Assembly: GCA_009774175.1 (NCBI GenBank)
Contig: VSNG01000013.1
Span: forward strand, 1 to 64,000
Origin: Lachnospiraceae bacterium
Lineage (GTDB): Bacteria; Bacillota; Clostridia; Lachnospirales; Lachnospiraceae
Direction: 5' to 3'
DNA: 64,000 nt
The notes under the pieces: generated by a model
Database searches by the model: none
The model's input: only the letters and a program-made list of their open reading frames with translations
Told to the model about the DNA's origin: nothing
Part shown: positions 48,969 to 57,411 of the stretch, piece by piece
How positions within the stretch are numbered: the stretch's first letter is position 1
Layout of the letters: each line of letters begins with the position of its first letter
Made by a program: the position numbers and the translations under genes

Positions 48969-49007
48969 GACCGCCCTCCGCGTACATGCGCAGAGAGCGG
49001 TCCTTTT
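48969..49007 (+). terminator. Intrinsic terminator after the ligase gene
   Basis: GACCGCCCTCCGCG (48969-48982) pairs with CGCAGAGAGCGGTC (48989-49002) with two mismatches, followed by CTTTT. It separates the operon from the convergent DUF6033 gene. Confidence 0.65.
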
Positions 49008-49071
49008 ATGAACCCCATTCGCTTATTCGAGTCCGCGAAGCGGAGCTCGCAATCGAGCTCTGCTTGATTTG

Positions 49072-49794
49072 TTAGACTGTAAAATCGAAATTTCTGCCGG
49101 GCATGGGAATGGTGGTCTCTTCCTTTACATTGTCCCAGTTAAAGTTTTTGATCTGGTCGAGCAGATCTTCAACGCTGTTGGCAGTGACGGTAGCGCGTTT
49201 GCTATGTTCGTAATTGTATTTGTCCTGCCCGTTTTTCTCAGCTTCCGCTTCCTTTGCGGCTTCCTTCTTGTCTTCGCGGATCTTATCCACGAATTCCTTC
49301 TGACGCTCGCCTGCCTTCTCAAGCTGTGCAAAATAGGATACCTGTCCGTCCTTGCCAATGTTTACGCCGAGGCTTACCACTTCGTCTTCACGGCCGGTCT
49401 CTTTTAGCTCTTCCTTCATCTGGCCCAGCTTGTCGAGAGATTCGTCCAGAAGAGAGAGGTTCTGCTTCTTTACCTCTTCGTCGTTGGCCATCCGCTCCAG
49501 CTCTTCGGGATCAATCAGCACGCTGTAATCTTTGGAACCCCGGGAAAGATACTCGGAGGCTTCTTCTTCGGAATCGTATTCAGCAACATAGAAGTCTGCA
49601 TTGCTGTAGGTTTTCTTCAATTCCTGCAAAAGCGCCTTCGCCTTGTCGCTCAGCTGTACGGAACTGTTTTCCGTCTTTTTTGTACCGTCGGTTTTTTTGC
49701 TGTCAGCTTTGGCTGTCTTTCTACTCTGGGCTGCATTGCTGTAAAAGCTTTTCTGCAGAGAGTTGTAACTGCCGATGCCGTTCATATTGTTCAT
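49072..49794 (-). CDS. DUF6033-family protein
   Basis: A 240-residue soluble, charged protein. It starts MNNMNGIGSYNSLQKSFYSN, with AAGGAGGG upstream. A Lys/Thr/Ser-rich linker (TKKTENSSVQLSDKAKALLQ) leads into a helical and mixed domain with ADFYVAEYDSEEEASEYLSR and KDYSVLIDPEELERMANDEE. The end is NSVEDLLDQIKNFNWDNVKE. The pattern matches the DUF6033 family of Clostridia, whose role is not known to me. Like the FlxA-like protein at 20229, it has a short Ser/Asn/Gly start and no signal peptide. It is divergent from the Rrf2 gene. Confidence 0.72.
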   Translation of the reverse strand: MNNMNGIGSYNSLQKSFYSNAAQSRKTAKADSKKTDGTKKTENSSVQLSDKAKALLQELKKTYSNADFYVAEYDSEEEASEYLSRGSKDYSVLIDPEELERMANDEEVKKQNLSLLDESLDKLGQMKEELKETGREDEVVSLGVNIGKDGQVSYFAQLEKAGERQKEFVDKIREDKKEAAKEAEAEKNGQDKYNYEHSKRATVTANSVEDLLDQIKNFNWDNVKEETTIPMPGRNFDFTV

Positions 49795-50106
49795 GATATT
49801 AGCCCTCCTTAGCTTTGCAATAGATATAATAAAGTAAATCCGTTTACCTGTTGGAAGATAGGTAAAACCTTCCTTTGTCATATATATCGTTCGGGGCGGG
49901 AAATTTCTTTAGAGAGGAGTTGGAAAATAATCCTGATTCCTGATTGGGCCATGACTTTCGATTTATGGAATGGGCGCGGTTATGCTGGAGTCAACACTAA
50001 AGGGAGCGCTCCTTGACAGGACGCTGCCTTTTATAGTATAACTTCTTTTATAAAGCATATTAATGCTATGGGAATATAGTAGAAAACGGGAAGGGGGAAC
50101 GGAACC
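49795..50106. other. Divergent intergenic region DUF6033 / Rrf2
   Basis: 312 bp with the promoter and palindrome of the Rrf2 gene (50013-50067). A perfect 10-bp palindrome GGAGCGCTCC lies at 50003-50012, just before its -35 box. Nothing coding is seen in the remaining AT-rich part. Confidence 0.5.
50013..50067 (+). promoter_or_regulatory. Promoter and palindrome before the Rrf2 gene
   Basis: TTGACA (50013-50018) and TATAAC (50037-50042) are spaced 18 bp apart. Downstream, AGCAT-ATTA-ATGCT (50054-50067) is a perfect palindrome over the start-site region. It could be an autoregulatory Rrf2 site; this is inferred. Confidence 0.6.
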
Positions 50107-50541
50107 ATGAAGATATCCACCAAAGGCAGATATGCACTGCGGCTTATGCTTGATCTTGCCATCTACGATACGGGGGAACCGGTCAGGATTCGCGATATCG
50201 CGGCGAGACAGGAAATTTCCGAAAAGTATCTGGAACAGATTATTTCCATACTGAATAAGGCAGGATATGTGAAGAGCGTCAGGGGGCCGCAGGGCGGATA
50301 CCATCTGATGAAGGAGCCGGCGCAGTATACGGCAGGCATGATCCTTCGGCTGACGGAAGGTTCGCTTGCTCCCGTTGCCTGTCTGGACGGAGAGGTCAAT
50401 TCCTGCGAAAGGCAGGAAGCCTGCGTTACGCTGCGGCTCTGGCAGATGCTGAATCAGGCGGTCAGCGATGTGGTGGATCGTGTAACGCTGGCGGATCTGG
50501 TGGAATGGCACGAGCAGAAGAGCGGAAACTACGTGATCTGA
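50107..50541 (+). CDS. Rrf2/IscR-family regulator
   Basis: A 144-residue regulator. The winged helix is typical (MKISTKGRYALRLMLDLAIY, then IRDIAARQEISEKYLEQIIS and VKSVRGPQGGYHL). Three cysteines in APVACLDGEVNSCERQEACV (Cys92, Cys100 and Cys106, about) match the IscR/CymR-type loop that can hold a [2Fe-2S] cluster. IscR-like members control iron-sulfur assembly, CymR-like members cysteine metabolism. No isc or cysK gene is adjacent, so the regulon is unknown. It stands alone and ends before a strong two-way terminator. Confidence 0.9.
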   Translation: MKISTKGRYALRLMLDLAIYDTGEPVRIRDIAARQEISEKYLEQIISILNKAGYVKSVRGPQGGYHLMKEPAQYTAGMILRLTEGSLAPVACLDGEVNSCERQEACVTLRLWQMLNQAVSDVVDRVTLADLVEWHEQKSGNYVI

Positions 50542-50605
50542 CGGCCGCAGGGAAAACAGGCGGCGCGGGCGGGGTGGTTGAGACTCCAGTCCTTATCTGT
50601 AAAAG

Positions 50606-50657
50606 AAAGAAATCAGAAAGCTCAGGCGGACGCACTGAGCTTTCTGATTTCTTTTGT
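50606..50657. terminator. Bidirectional terminator with a perfect 20-bp stem
   Basis: AAAGAAATCAGAAAGCTCAG (50606-50625) is exactly complementary to 50635-50654, with a 9-base loop. A-rich and T-rich flanks let it work on both strands, between the convergent Rrf2 gene and the small gene at 50671. Confidence 0.85.
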
Positions 50658-50670
50658 ATTATTTGCAATT

Positions 50671-50898
50671 CTAGGAATATTCCCGTAAATTCACAAAATT
50701 CTGAAAAGGAAGAGCATTTTTCGTGTAACCATTGGTACGAATTTCGATATTTCGACTCTTTTCCTTCTCAAATGCCTCGTCCAATACTTCGGAAAAGAAC
50801 TTCCTTGCGATGGTCTTGGACTGGCTCTGCTTGGACTGGCGATTTTTGTCTTCGGAAGCTGTCTTCCTTACCGGGGTGACCGCCATAACCGCTTCCAC
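50671..50898 (-). CDS. Small basic protein of unknown function
   Basis: A 75-residue protein (GTG 50898; ATG 50886 gives MAVTPVRKTASEDKNRQSKQ) with a Lys/Gln/Ser-rich centre and a more conserved-looking end (ARKFFSEVLDEAFEKEKSRN and TKNALPFQNFVNLREYS). Oddly, an AGGAGG site lies about 40 bp before the GTG, and the same frame stays open back to it, reading ITAIYANEWNYKVEAV with no ATG, GTG or TTG. Translation could start at a rare ATC codon, or the true start may have mutated. I do not recognise the family. Confidence 0.5.
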   Translation of the reverse strand: MEAVMAVTPVRKTASEDKNRQSKQSQSKTIARKFFSEVLDEAFEKEKSRNIEIRTNGYTKNALPFQNFVNLREYS

Positions 50899-51275
50899 TT
50901 TATAATTCCATTCATTTGCATAGATTGCGGTGATCCCTCCTTGGATTCATATTTGTGCGTTTTGATATGGCCATATCTCTGTTGCACAGCGAACTCCTTG
51001 TTCTGTTAAGGATATCGGCATGAATCCCTTTTACTTAACCCTATTTTAACAGTTTTCAGTAAAAAAAGAAAGTGAAGATTCTAATAAAATACAAAAAAAG
51101 TACAAAATATCTGAAAATAAAAACGATATGACGATAAAGACGGACAAAAATGGGAAGCACATAAAAATGAGAGGTTGACATTTGCCTACCAAAGGAGTAT
51201 GGTGAAAGAAAGGTAGGCAAATGTCAACCAGTTTATTTGACGGTCTGCCGAAGGAACGTTTTGGAAGGGAGCAAA
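50899..51275. other. AT-rich intergenic region between small gene and BlaI
   Basis: About 375 bp. It contains the misplaced AGGAGG site of the small minus-strand gene (near 50938), a very A-rich stretch (51050-51130) and the BlaI promoter/operator at 51173-51229. I see no further gene. Confidence 0.5.
51173..51229 (+). promoter_or_regulatory. blaI-like autoregulatory promoter with a perfect 18-bp inverted repeat
   Basis: GGTTGACATTTGCCTACC (51173-51190) and its exact complement at 51212-51229 flank a 21-bp spacer. The left arm contains -35 TTGACA (51175-51180), and -10 TATGGT (51198-51203) lies in the spacer after 17 bp. Two repressor dimers could clamp the polymerase site. Binding by the BlaI-type protein encoded next is inferred. 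Confidence 0.7.
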
Positions 51276-51686
51276 ATGGTCAGATTATCGGAAGCGGAAT
51301 GGAAGGTTATGAATGTGCTGTGGGAGGAGGCGCCCCAGACAATTATGCAGCTGACGCACCATTTTCAGGAGACTACAGGATGGACGAAACACACCGTTAT
51401 GACTTTTTTAAAACGGATGGAGGAAAAAGGCGCGGTTTATTATGAGGCAGGGCAGCGGGCGAAGCTGTACTATCCCAGGATTGAGAGACGGGAGGCAGTT
51501 TTGCAGGAAACGGAGGAATTTTTGGAGCGGGTTTTTGACGGCAGGATGGGACTTATGCTCAATACCATGGTGGAGCAGAAAGCTCTTTCAGGGGAAGAGA
51601 TTGCGGAGTTTTACGAGATACTGCGGCGGGCGGAGGCATCCTGTGTGCAGGATGGGGAGAAAGGAAAGGACGGTGAATGGCAGTGA
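51276..51686 (+). CDS. BlaI/MecI/CopY-family repressor
   Basis: A 136-residue repressor starting MVRLSEAEWKVMNVLWEEAP. The winged helix is typical of BlaI (TIMQLTHHFQETTGWTKHTV, then MTFLKRMEEKGAVYYEAGQR and AKLYYPRIERREAV). A helical dimerisation domain follows, where the cognate protease normally cuts. The start is preceded by GGGAGC. The gene overlaps the M56 protease gene by 10 bp, the standard arrangement of BlaI-BlaR1 pairs. Its promoter lies inside a large perfect inverted repeat, which implies autoregulation. Confidence 0.9.
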   Translation: MVRLSEAEWKVMNVLWEEAPQTIMQLTHHFQETTGWTKHTVMTFLKRMEEKGAVYYEAGQRAKLYYPRIERREAVLQETEEFLERVFDGRMGLMLNTMVEQKALSGEEIAEFYEILRRAEASCVQDGEKGKDGEWQ

Positions 51687-53866
51687 CGGCAGCCATATGG
51701 GAGATGCTGATTACGTCTTCGGCGTTGATTGCAGGCATTTTTTGCATACGGAAGCTGACTTTGGGAAAGATCAGCATGCGGCTTCGCTATGGGCTGTGGA
51801 TTCTGGCGGTGGTCAGGCTGCTTGTGCCCGTGTCTGTCGGGGCAAGTCCTGTCAGCGTGATGAATCTTTTCTCCCGGATTCCGCAGGAGAAACGCGCAGA
51901 CGGGCTTTCTCCTGCAGACGGGAGAGAGAGGCCTGCCTTGCAGACAGGCCCTTTGCCGGCTGTCTCTGAGACCGGGGAAAAACCGGCCCGGGTATGGAAG
52001 GAAGAGGAGGCTGGAACAACGGATGCCGTCTACGGTATGCAGGAGCCGCAGGAAAAACTGTCGGGGACGTGGGCGGAGGAAATCGCTGCCTTTTTTAAAA
52101 AGATCACACCGATGCAGGCGGCCGGTGCGGTATGGCTTGCGGGATGTTTCATTACAGGAGGGGGCATGCTCTATTTCCGATTTCGATTTGCCGGGTATCT
52201 GCGCAGAAAGCGGCGGGCGCTTTCGGAAGAGGAAATCCCCATGAGGATAAGGGGAAAGCTTGCGGCCCGCGGCCTGCGGGTGTACCGGGTGAAAGGACTG
52301 CCAAGCCCCTGTCTTGTGGGAAGGGGTATTTATCTGGAAGAGCAGACGCCCGGCAAAGAGCGGGAGCTTACCCACATTCTGGCCCATGAATACTGTCACA
52401 GGATGCACGGGGACGGCTTCTGGTCCTTCGTTCGGTGCGCGCTGGCGGCGGTTTACTGGTTTGACCCCCTTGTCTGGGCGGCTGCCTATGCGGCCAGACA
52501 GGACAGCGATCTGGCCTGCGATGAGGCGGTAGTGAGGCTGCTTGGAGAGGAGGAGCGGTTTGCCTACGGAAAAACCCTGCTGGCCCTTTTGCAGGAGAGT
52601 GAAAGCGGGACAAAGCGCCTGGGTATTCCTCATATGTATTCCGGGAGCGAGCCCGGATTCAGAGAACGGATTGTGGCGCTGACCGGGAAAAACGAGGCCC
52701 AGGCCGTTGTCCTTGCGGCTGTCTTTTCCCTTGTTTTTCTGATCTGCGGATGCGCCTTTACGGGAGCGCAGGTGCAGACGGGAGAAGCAGAGGACTCAGG
52801 GGAGGTCGACGGGCAGGGGGAAGAAACGGTCTTTGCTACGCAGGAGGGGCCAACAATTTTGGAGGAAGGCGGCGAAGAGTTTGCCCGTATCCGGAAGGAA
52901 TATGGCGAGTCTGTGGAAGCGGAAGAGCTGACGGAGGAACAGATCAGGGAGCTGGAAGAGAAGGCTATACAGGAAGCGCAACGGTCGGCCTTTGAGGAAA
53001 CCCTTAATTATCACGGCGCAATGGAGGGACGGGACGACGGTGAGCTTTCCCTGAACCGGGAGATGAGTAAGGGGCATTATGTTGAATACGGAGAGGGGAA
53101 AAGGGAAGCGCCCGAGGAGGGGTGGTATCTGCTCTGCCGGGCCGAGGAGGAAGACATATCGTTTTACGGGCTGTTTACGGAAGAGTTCGGATGCCGTGGG
53201 GTGAAAACCCTGATCGGGGAGGACGTAAACACCTTTGACCTTGTCTGGGATCCCTGTGCTTTTAGTCATGATGGCAAAAATATCAGGGTATTGGAACGGG
53301 CGCAGGACGGTCTTCCCAGACGTTTTGTTTGGAAGTATGTGGAGGAGGACAGCTCCGATACGGAAATCTGGCGGCTTGCCAGCGGATACCGATATGATAC
53401 CGGCACGGTGGAGCTGGAAGTGTTACCCGAAAAGGAGTACCTTCCCTGGGCGGATTGGCATCTGACTTACGGGATTGATCAGGAGAAGGGGCAGGTTCGG
53501 GTGTATTATGACGGCAGTGAAAATGCGCTGGCAGGCATACTGGACATTTCCGCCTATGGGGATTTTCAGGTGGAAGGGGTAAAGATCAGCAGGACCTCCG
53601 TATCCTTTGACCTGAACAGTGAAATTTACGAGGAAGATGCCGATGAGAATTATGAGGGAATTGTGATCCATCTAGTGCCCGGATTACAACTGGAGGGCTC
53701 TGAGGAACTCTGGAGTTGGGGGCTTTCCCCAATTGCGGTGCAGCTGATATGGAATGAGGAAGAAGAGGAATTTCGCATGGGCAGACCGAAAGTAGACGAG
53801 CAATATCAAACCACGACGGTGATGCTTGAGAGGAATCTTGAAAAGCTTCGGGAAGGCCTTAAATAA
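51677..53866 (+). CDS. M56-family (BlaR1-like) membrane metallopeptidase
   Basis: A 729-residue protein. Helices in the first 170 residues enclose a polar insertion. The zinc-protease motif is LTHILAHEYCHRMHGDGFW (HEYCH), with the downstream acid in DSDLACDEAVVRLLG. After a helix with a lipobox-like end (SLVFLICGC), an extracellular region of about 360 residues follows. It is rich in Glu and unlike the penicillin-binding sensor of BlaR1: there is no SxxK-type serine motif. The protease presumably cleaves the adjacent BlaI when the outer domain senses a signal other than a beta-lactam. No beta-lactamase gene is nearby. Confidence 0.86.
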   Translation: MAVTAAIWEMLITSSALIAGIFCIRKLTLGKISMRLRYGLWILAVVRLLVPVSVGASPVSVMNLFSRIPQEKRADGLSPADGRERPALQTGPLPAVSETGEKPARVWKEEEAGTTDAVYGMQEPQEKLSGTWAEEIAAFFKKITPMQAAGAVWLAGCFITGGGMLYFRFRFAGYLRRKRRALSEEEIPMRIRGKLAARGLRVYRVKGLPSPCLVGRGIYLEEQTPGKERELTHILAHEYCHRMHGDGFWSFVRCALAAVYWFDPLVWAAAYAARQDSDLACDEAVVRLLGEEERFAYGKTLLALLQESESGTKRLGIPHMYSGSEPGFRERIVALTGKNEAQAVVLAAVFSLVFLICGCAFTGAQVQTGEAEDSGEVDGQGEETVFATQEGPTILEEGGEEFARIRKEYGESVEAEELTEEQIRELEEKAIQEAQRSAFEETLNYHGAMEGRDDGELSLNREMSKGHYVEYGEGKREAPEEGWYLLCRAEEEDISFYGLFTEEFGCRGVKTLIGEDVNTFDLVWDPCAFSHDGKNIRVLERAQDGLPRRFVWKYVEEDSSDTEIWRLASGYRYDTGTVELEVLPEKEYLPWADWHLTYGIDQEKGQVRVYYDGSENALAGILDISAYGDFQVEGVKISRTSVSFDLNSEIYEEDADENYEGIVIHLVPGLQLEGSEELWSWGLSPIAVQLIWNEEEEEFRMGRPKVDEQYQTTTVMLERNLEKLREGLK

Positions 53867-53878
53867 AATTTTTTAAAG

Positions 53879-53913
53879 ATACGCGATAAGATTCTTTCTT
53901 ATTGCGTATTTTT
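53879..53913 (+). terminator. Intrinsic terminator after the M56 gene
   Basis: ATACGCGATAAGA (53879-53891) pairs with TCTTATTGCGTAT (53897-53909) with one mismatch, followed by TTTT. Confidence 0.75.
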
Positions 53914-53979
53914 GTGCTATACTCTTTACGATAATACTGTTATGGCTACACTTGGAAAAGATAGGGGACAGGAAAATAC

Positions 53980-54645
53980 ATGAAATATAAGAAGATTAAT
54001 GACGCCACGGTGCAGTGTATTGTCTCTGCGGATGATATGAGTGAATATGGGCTTACGTTATCGGATATCTTCGAGCGCAACGAGCGGGGCGAGGAATTTC
54101 TGCGGGATATCATTGAGCGGGCTCACGAAGAGGTGGGATATCAGATCAATAACGGCAATATTGCCATGCAGATTACGCCGCTTAAGGATAACGGCCTTGT
54201 GGTTACTTTTACCGACGAGGGTCCCGCGGCCTTTAAGGAGATGCTGCAGAACCTCAAAGAGGTGCTGCAGGAGTTCAGCGCGGAGCTGGCCGGACAGGAG
54301 GAGCGGGAGCGGTCCCGGGTGGCGGCACAGAAGGCGGGTGAATACGATGAAAACCGCAGGATGTTTGTATTTGCCTCGATGCATGAGACGATGCAGTACG
54401 CGGCCACGATTCCGAATACATATTCCGTAAAAAGCCACCTCTACAAGGAAGGCGGCGATTATTATCTGGTGCTTGAGAAAAACAGGCTCTCCTATAAAGC
54501 CTTTAACAGGATCAGCGCGCAGGCGGTGGAGTTTGGCAATCTGATTGCGGTGTCCGAGGAGCGGATGCAGTATCTGGAGGAGCATGGGGAATGCCTGATC
54601 AGGAACCGGGCTGTCAGCAGGCTGCGCAGGATTTACCTCGCATAA
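53980..54645 (+). CDS. mecA: MecA-type adaptor protein for ClpC
   Basis: A 221-residue adaptor. The N-terminal substrate-binding part (MKYKKINDATVQCIVSADDM, then LTLSDIFERNERGEEFLRDI) and the C-terminal ClpC-binding domain (RMFVFASMHETMQYAATIPN, then SHLYKEGGDYYLVLEKNRLS and EFGNLIAVSEERMQYLEEHG) are both present. The length is usual for the family. MecA brings substrates to the ClpCP protease, for example competence regulators in Bacillus. The gene is preceded by a terminator and has its own unit. Upstream of the start is a GGGGACAGGAAA tract rather than a classic AGGAGG. Confidence 0.9.
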   Translation: MKYKKINDATVQCIVSADDMSEYGLTLSDIFERNERGEEFLRDIIERAHEEVGYQINNGNIAMQITPLKDNGLVVTFTDEGPAAFKEMLQNLKEVLQEFSAELAGQEERERSRVAAQKAGEYDENRRMFVFASMHETMQYAATIPNTYSVKSHLYKEGGDYYLVLEKNRLSYKAFNRISAQAVEFGNLIAVSEERMQYLEEHGECLIRNRAVSRLRRIYLA

Positions 54646-54855
54646 CGGAAGCGGGAAACAGAAGAAAAGGAAGCTGCCTGCCTCAGGCGGGAAGGAAACA
54701 GAGAGTGGTTTACAATGCTGCCATGCCTCAAAAGCTGGCAGCACTTTTCTATGTGAGGGACGCGCCTGTGGAAATGTTTTTGGCATGTGTCCGGCGCAGG
54801 GGATCAGGAAATCTTCCTGCCGGATCATATATTAAAAAGAGAAAATGAGGGTAAA

Positions 54856-56604
54856 ATGAGTAAAGAAAACAGAAAAAAGAACGAGGAGTTTGACACATTT
54901 TTGGAAAAGGAAATACTGACGGCCAACCGATATGACGACGGCAGTGAGGAGAAAGAGGGCACCCGCTATGAGGATGCGGGAATAGACGCAAGGATTCTGC
55001 GCGCTGTCAGGGAGCTTGGATTTGAACATATGACGCCGATTCAGGAGCAGTCCATTCCTCTTTTTATGACGGGGCGGGATATTATCGGTCAGGCCCAGAC
55101 GGGCACCGGGAAGACGGCGGCCTTCGGCATTCCGATTTTACAGAAGATCGACCCGGAAGACCGCTCTTTGCAGGCGGTGATCCTCTGTCCCACAAGGGAG
55201 CTTGCCATGCAGGCGGCGGACGAGCTTCGCAAGTTTGCAAAGTACATGGACGGCATCAGGGTTCTTCCTGTTTACGGCGGGCAGGAGATTTATAAGCAGA
55301 TTAAAAATTTAAAAACGGGCGTGCAGATTGTGGTGGGAACGCCCGGTCGCGTCATGGACCACATGCGCAGGCATACGCTTAAGATGGATCATGTGCACAC
55401 GATAGTTCTGGACGAGGCGGACGAGATGCTGAATATGGGATTTCGGGAGGATATCGAAACCATCCTGAAAGAGATGCCGAAGGAGCGGCAGACCGGGCTT
55501 TTTTCCGCAACCATGCCAAAGCCCATTCTGGATATTACAAAAACCTATCAGAAGGATGCGGCTTATGTCAAAATGACGCCAAAGGAGGTTACCATTCCGC
55601 TCATTAAGCAGGCCTATTATCAGGTGCGCAAGCAGGATAAGGAGGAGGTGCTCTGTCGTCTGATTGATTATTACGCGCCGGGACGCGCGCTGATTTTCTG
55701 TAATACCAAGCGGATGGTTGATGAGCTGACGGAGCATTTGAAGGCAAGGGGATACGAGGCGGAGGGACTACACGGCGACCTGACGCAGGGACAGAGAGAC
55801 ACGGTGATGAACCTGTTTCGCAGCGGTAAAACCAATATTCTGATTGCAACCGATGTGGCGGCCAGAGGCATTGACGTGAACGATGTGGAGGCGGTTTATA
55901 ACTTTGACGTGCCGGACGACATCGAGTACTATGTGCACCGCATCGGCAGAACCGGGCGCGCCGGCAAGACGGGAAGATCCTTTACCCTTGTGGTGGGGAG
56001 AGAGGCCTATAAGATTCGCGATATCGAGCGCATCTGCCATACGAAGATTAAGGAGCGCAAAGTGCCAAACGCGGCGGATATCACCGCCAGAAAAGCGGAA
56101 AAGATTTTGAAGGAAGCTGCCGGCATCATTGAGAACGAGGACATCAGCAGGGCGGTGGAATATATTCTGGACGAAGTGGCCCTGGGCCAGTACAGCGCGA
56201 CCCAGATTGCGGCGGCCTTTATGAAAATGAAGCTGGGAGACGAGATTGAGGATATCCGGACGGAGAAATTTTTCTTCGAGAAGAGACCGGCGAAGAACGG
56301 CCGCGGCGGCAGAAGCGGTTATGGTGATAAGAACGGCCGCGGCGGTAAGGGTGGCTACGGTGCGAAAGGCAGCAGGGACGGCCGCAGCGGTTACGGTGCG
56401 AAAGGCAGCAGGGACGGCTACGGCATGAAAGGAAGTAAGAGCAGAAGCGCAAAAACCGACAGGGCCGGAGACGGCTTCACTGCAAAGGCAGGTAAGAGCA
56501 GCTACGCCGCAAAAGGAGAAAAGAAAAATAAAAACGGCGGCAGACGGGAGTCTGACTATGAACCTCGCTATGGCGGTCTGCGGATTAAGACAAAGTGGGA
56601 CTGA
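54856..56604 (+). CDS. DEAD-box ATP-dependent RNA helicase
   Basis: A 582-residue helicase starting MSKENRKKNEEFDTFLEKEI. All motifs are present: Q (HMTPIQEQSIP), I (AQTGTGKTAA), Ia (PTRELA), II (VLDEADEML), III (FSATMP), IV (ALIFCNTKR), V (IATDVAARGIDV) and VI (HRIGRTGRAG). An RNA-binding DbpA-like segment is not obvious. The last 110 residues are a Gly/Arg/Lys/Ser-rich tail with repeats of GYGAKGSRDG and related units. It is most like the cold-shock helicases CshA/DeaD, which help ribosome assembly and RNA turnover. The 210-bp leader may hold regulatory RNA, though I could not define one. Confidence 0.93.
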   Translation: MSKENRKKNEEFDTFLEKEILTANRYDDGSEEKEGTRYEDAGIDARILRAVRELGFEHMTPIQEQSIPLFMTGRDIIGQAQTGTGKTAAFGIPILQKIDPEDRSLQAVILCPTRELAMQAADELRKFAKYMDGIRVLPVYGGQEIYKQIKNLKTGVQIVVGTPGRVMDHMRRHTLKMDHVHTIVLDEADEMLNMGFREDIETILKEMPKERQTGLFSATMPKPILDITKTYQKDAAYVKMTPKEVTIPLIKQAYYQVRKQDKEEVLCRLIDYYAPGRALIFCNTKRMVDELTEHLKARGYEAEGLHGDLTQGQRDTVMNLFRSGKTNILIATDVAARGIDVNDVEAVYNFDVPDDIEYYVHRIGRTGRAGKTGRSFTLVVGREAYKIRDIERICHTKIKERKVPNAADITARKAEKILKEAAGIIENEDISRAVEYILDEVALGQYSATQIAAAFMKMKLGDEIEDIRTEKFFFEKRPAKNGRGGRSGYGDKNGRGGKGGYGAKGSRDGRSGYGAKGSRDGYGMKGSKSRSAKTDRAGDGFTAKAGKSSYAAKGEKKNKNGGRRESDYEPRYGGLRIKTKWD

Positions 56605-56636
56605 TATAATACTGATATAATTAAAAAGATATGAGG

Positions 56637-57233
56637 TTAAAGCACAAGCTCCTGCCCGTGTTCTTTCAGCCATCTGCGGTGGGTGCGGTAATCGGGGCAG
56701 ACGCTTTCTACCAGGGCCCAGAATGCTTTGGAGTGGTTCATGTGGGTAAGGTGGCATAATTCGTGTACCACCACATAATCCAGAACGGCGGGCGGCGACA
56801 GCATGAGACGCCAGTTAAAGGAAAGGGTGCCTTTGGCGCTGCAGCTTCCCCAGCGGGTCTTCTGGTCACGGATGGTGATGCGCGTAAAGCTTCCTCCGGT
56901 GAGGGGAAGAAAATAGGCGGCCCGTTTCGGAAAATAGTCTCTGGCCGCCTGTATGTAACGCTTTTCCAGGGCGGCCCGCTGCGCGTCAGTCAGATCGGAA
57001 ACCGGCCTGCGGGCGGCATGTTCCTTCGCCTCCAGCCAGTGCGTGATGATCCAGTGCTGTTTTTCCAGCAGGAGGTGGCGGATCTGCTCGTCGGAGGTGC
57101 CAAAAGGCAGCCGCAGGGTAATTCTCCCGTCGGGAGAAATGCTGATCGCACAGGTCTTGCGGCGGCTTTCGACTACGTTGTAGGGAAGTTCATATAGTAT
57201 GCTTTGGTATTTGATACGGTAAATGTGCTCCAT
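56637..57233 (-). CDS. YgjP-like (M48/DUF45) metallopeptidase
   Basis: A 198-residue protein starting MEHIYRIKYQSILYELPYNV. The N-terminal beta segment (RKTCAISISPDGRITLRLPF) precedes the family block TRITIRDQKTRWGSCSAKGT, then LSFNWRLMLSP. The zinc site is VVHELCHLTHMNHSKAFWAL (HExxH with a further His). The family is widespread but the substrate is unclear. The ribosome site is weak. A longer start would add 47 mainly hydrophobic residues without family support. It is convergent with the helicase and divergent from gpmI. Confidence 0.87.
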   Translation of the reverse strand: MEHIYRIKYQSILYELPYNVVESRRKTCAISISPDGRITLRLPFGTSDEQIRHLLLEKQHWIITHWLEAKEHAARRPVSDLTDAQRAALEKRYIQAARDYFPKRAAYFLPLTGGSFTRITIRDQKTRWGSCSAKGTLSFNWRLMLSPPAVLDYVVVHELCHLTHMNHSKAFWALVESVCPDYRTHRRWLKEHGQELVL

Positions 57234-57411
57234 AAGGGCTATGATAATCCAAACGACAGAGAAAAACAAGAGACGGAAAACGGAAAATACTTTACAAATA
57301 TAAGGGTTAGGAGTTACCATAAATGAGGGTAAAATAATCCATGCCGATATGCGGCAGGATGGAAATAAAGGCAATGCCGCAGAGCGGCAGGGCGGAAAAG
57401 GAGAGACGATT

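Noticed and set aside
55768..56757. A 329-codon minus-strand frame opposite the helicase tail
   Set aside because: It owes its length to the repetitive Gly/Arg codons of the helicase tail. No start signal and no recognisable domain.
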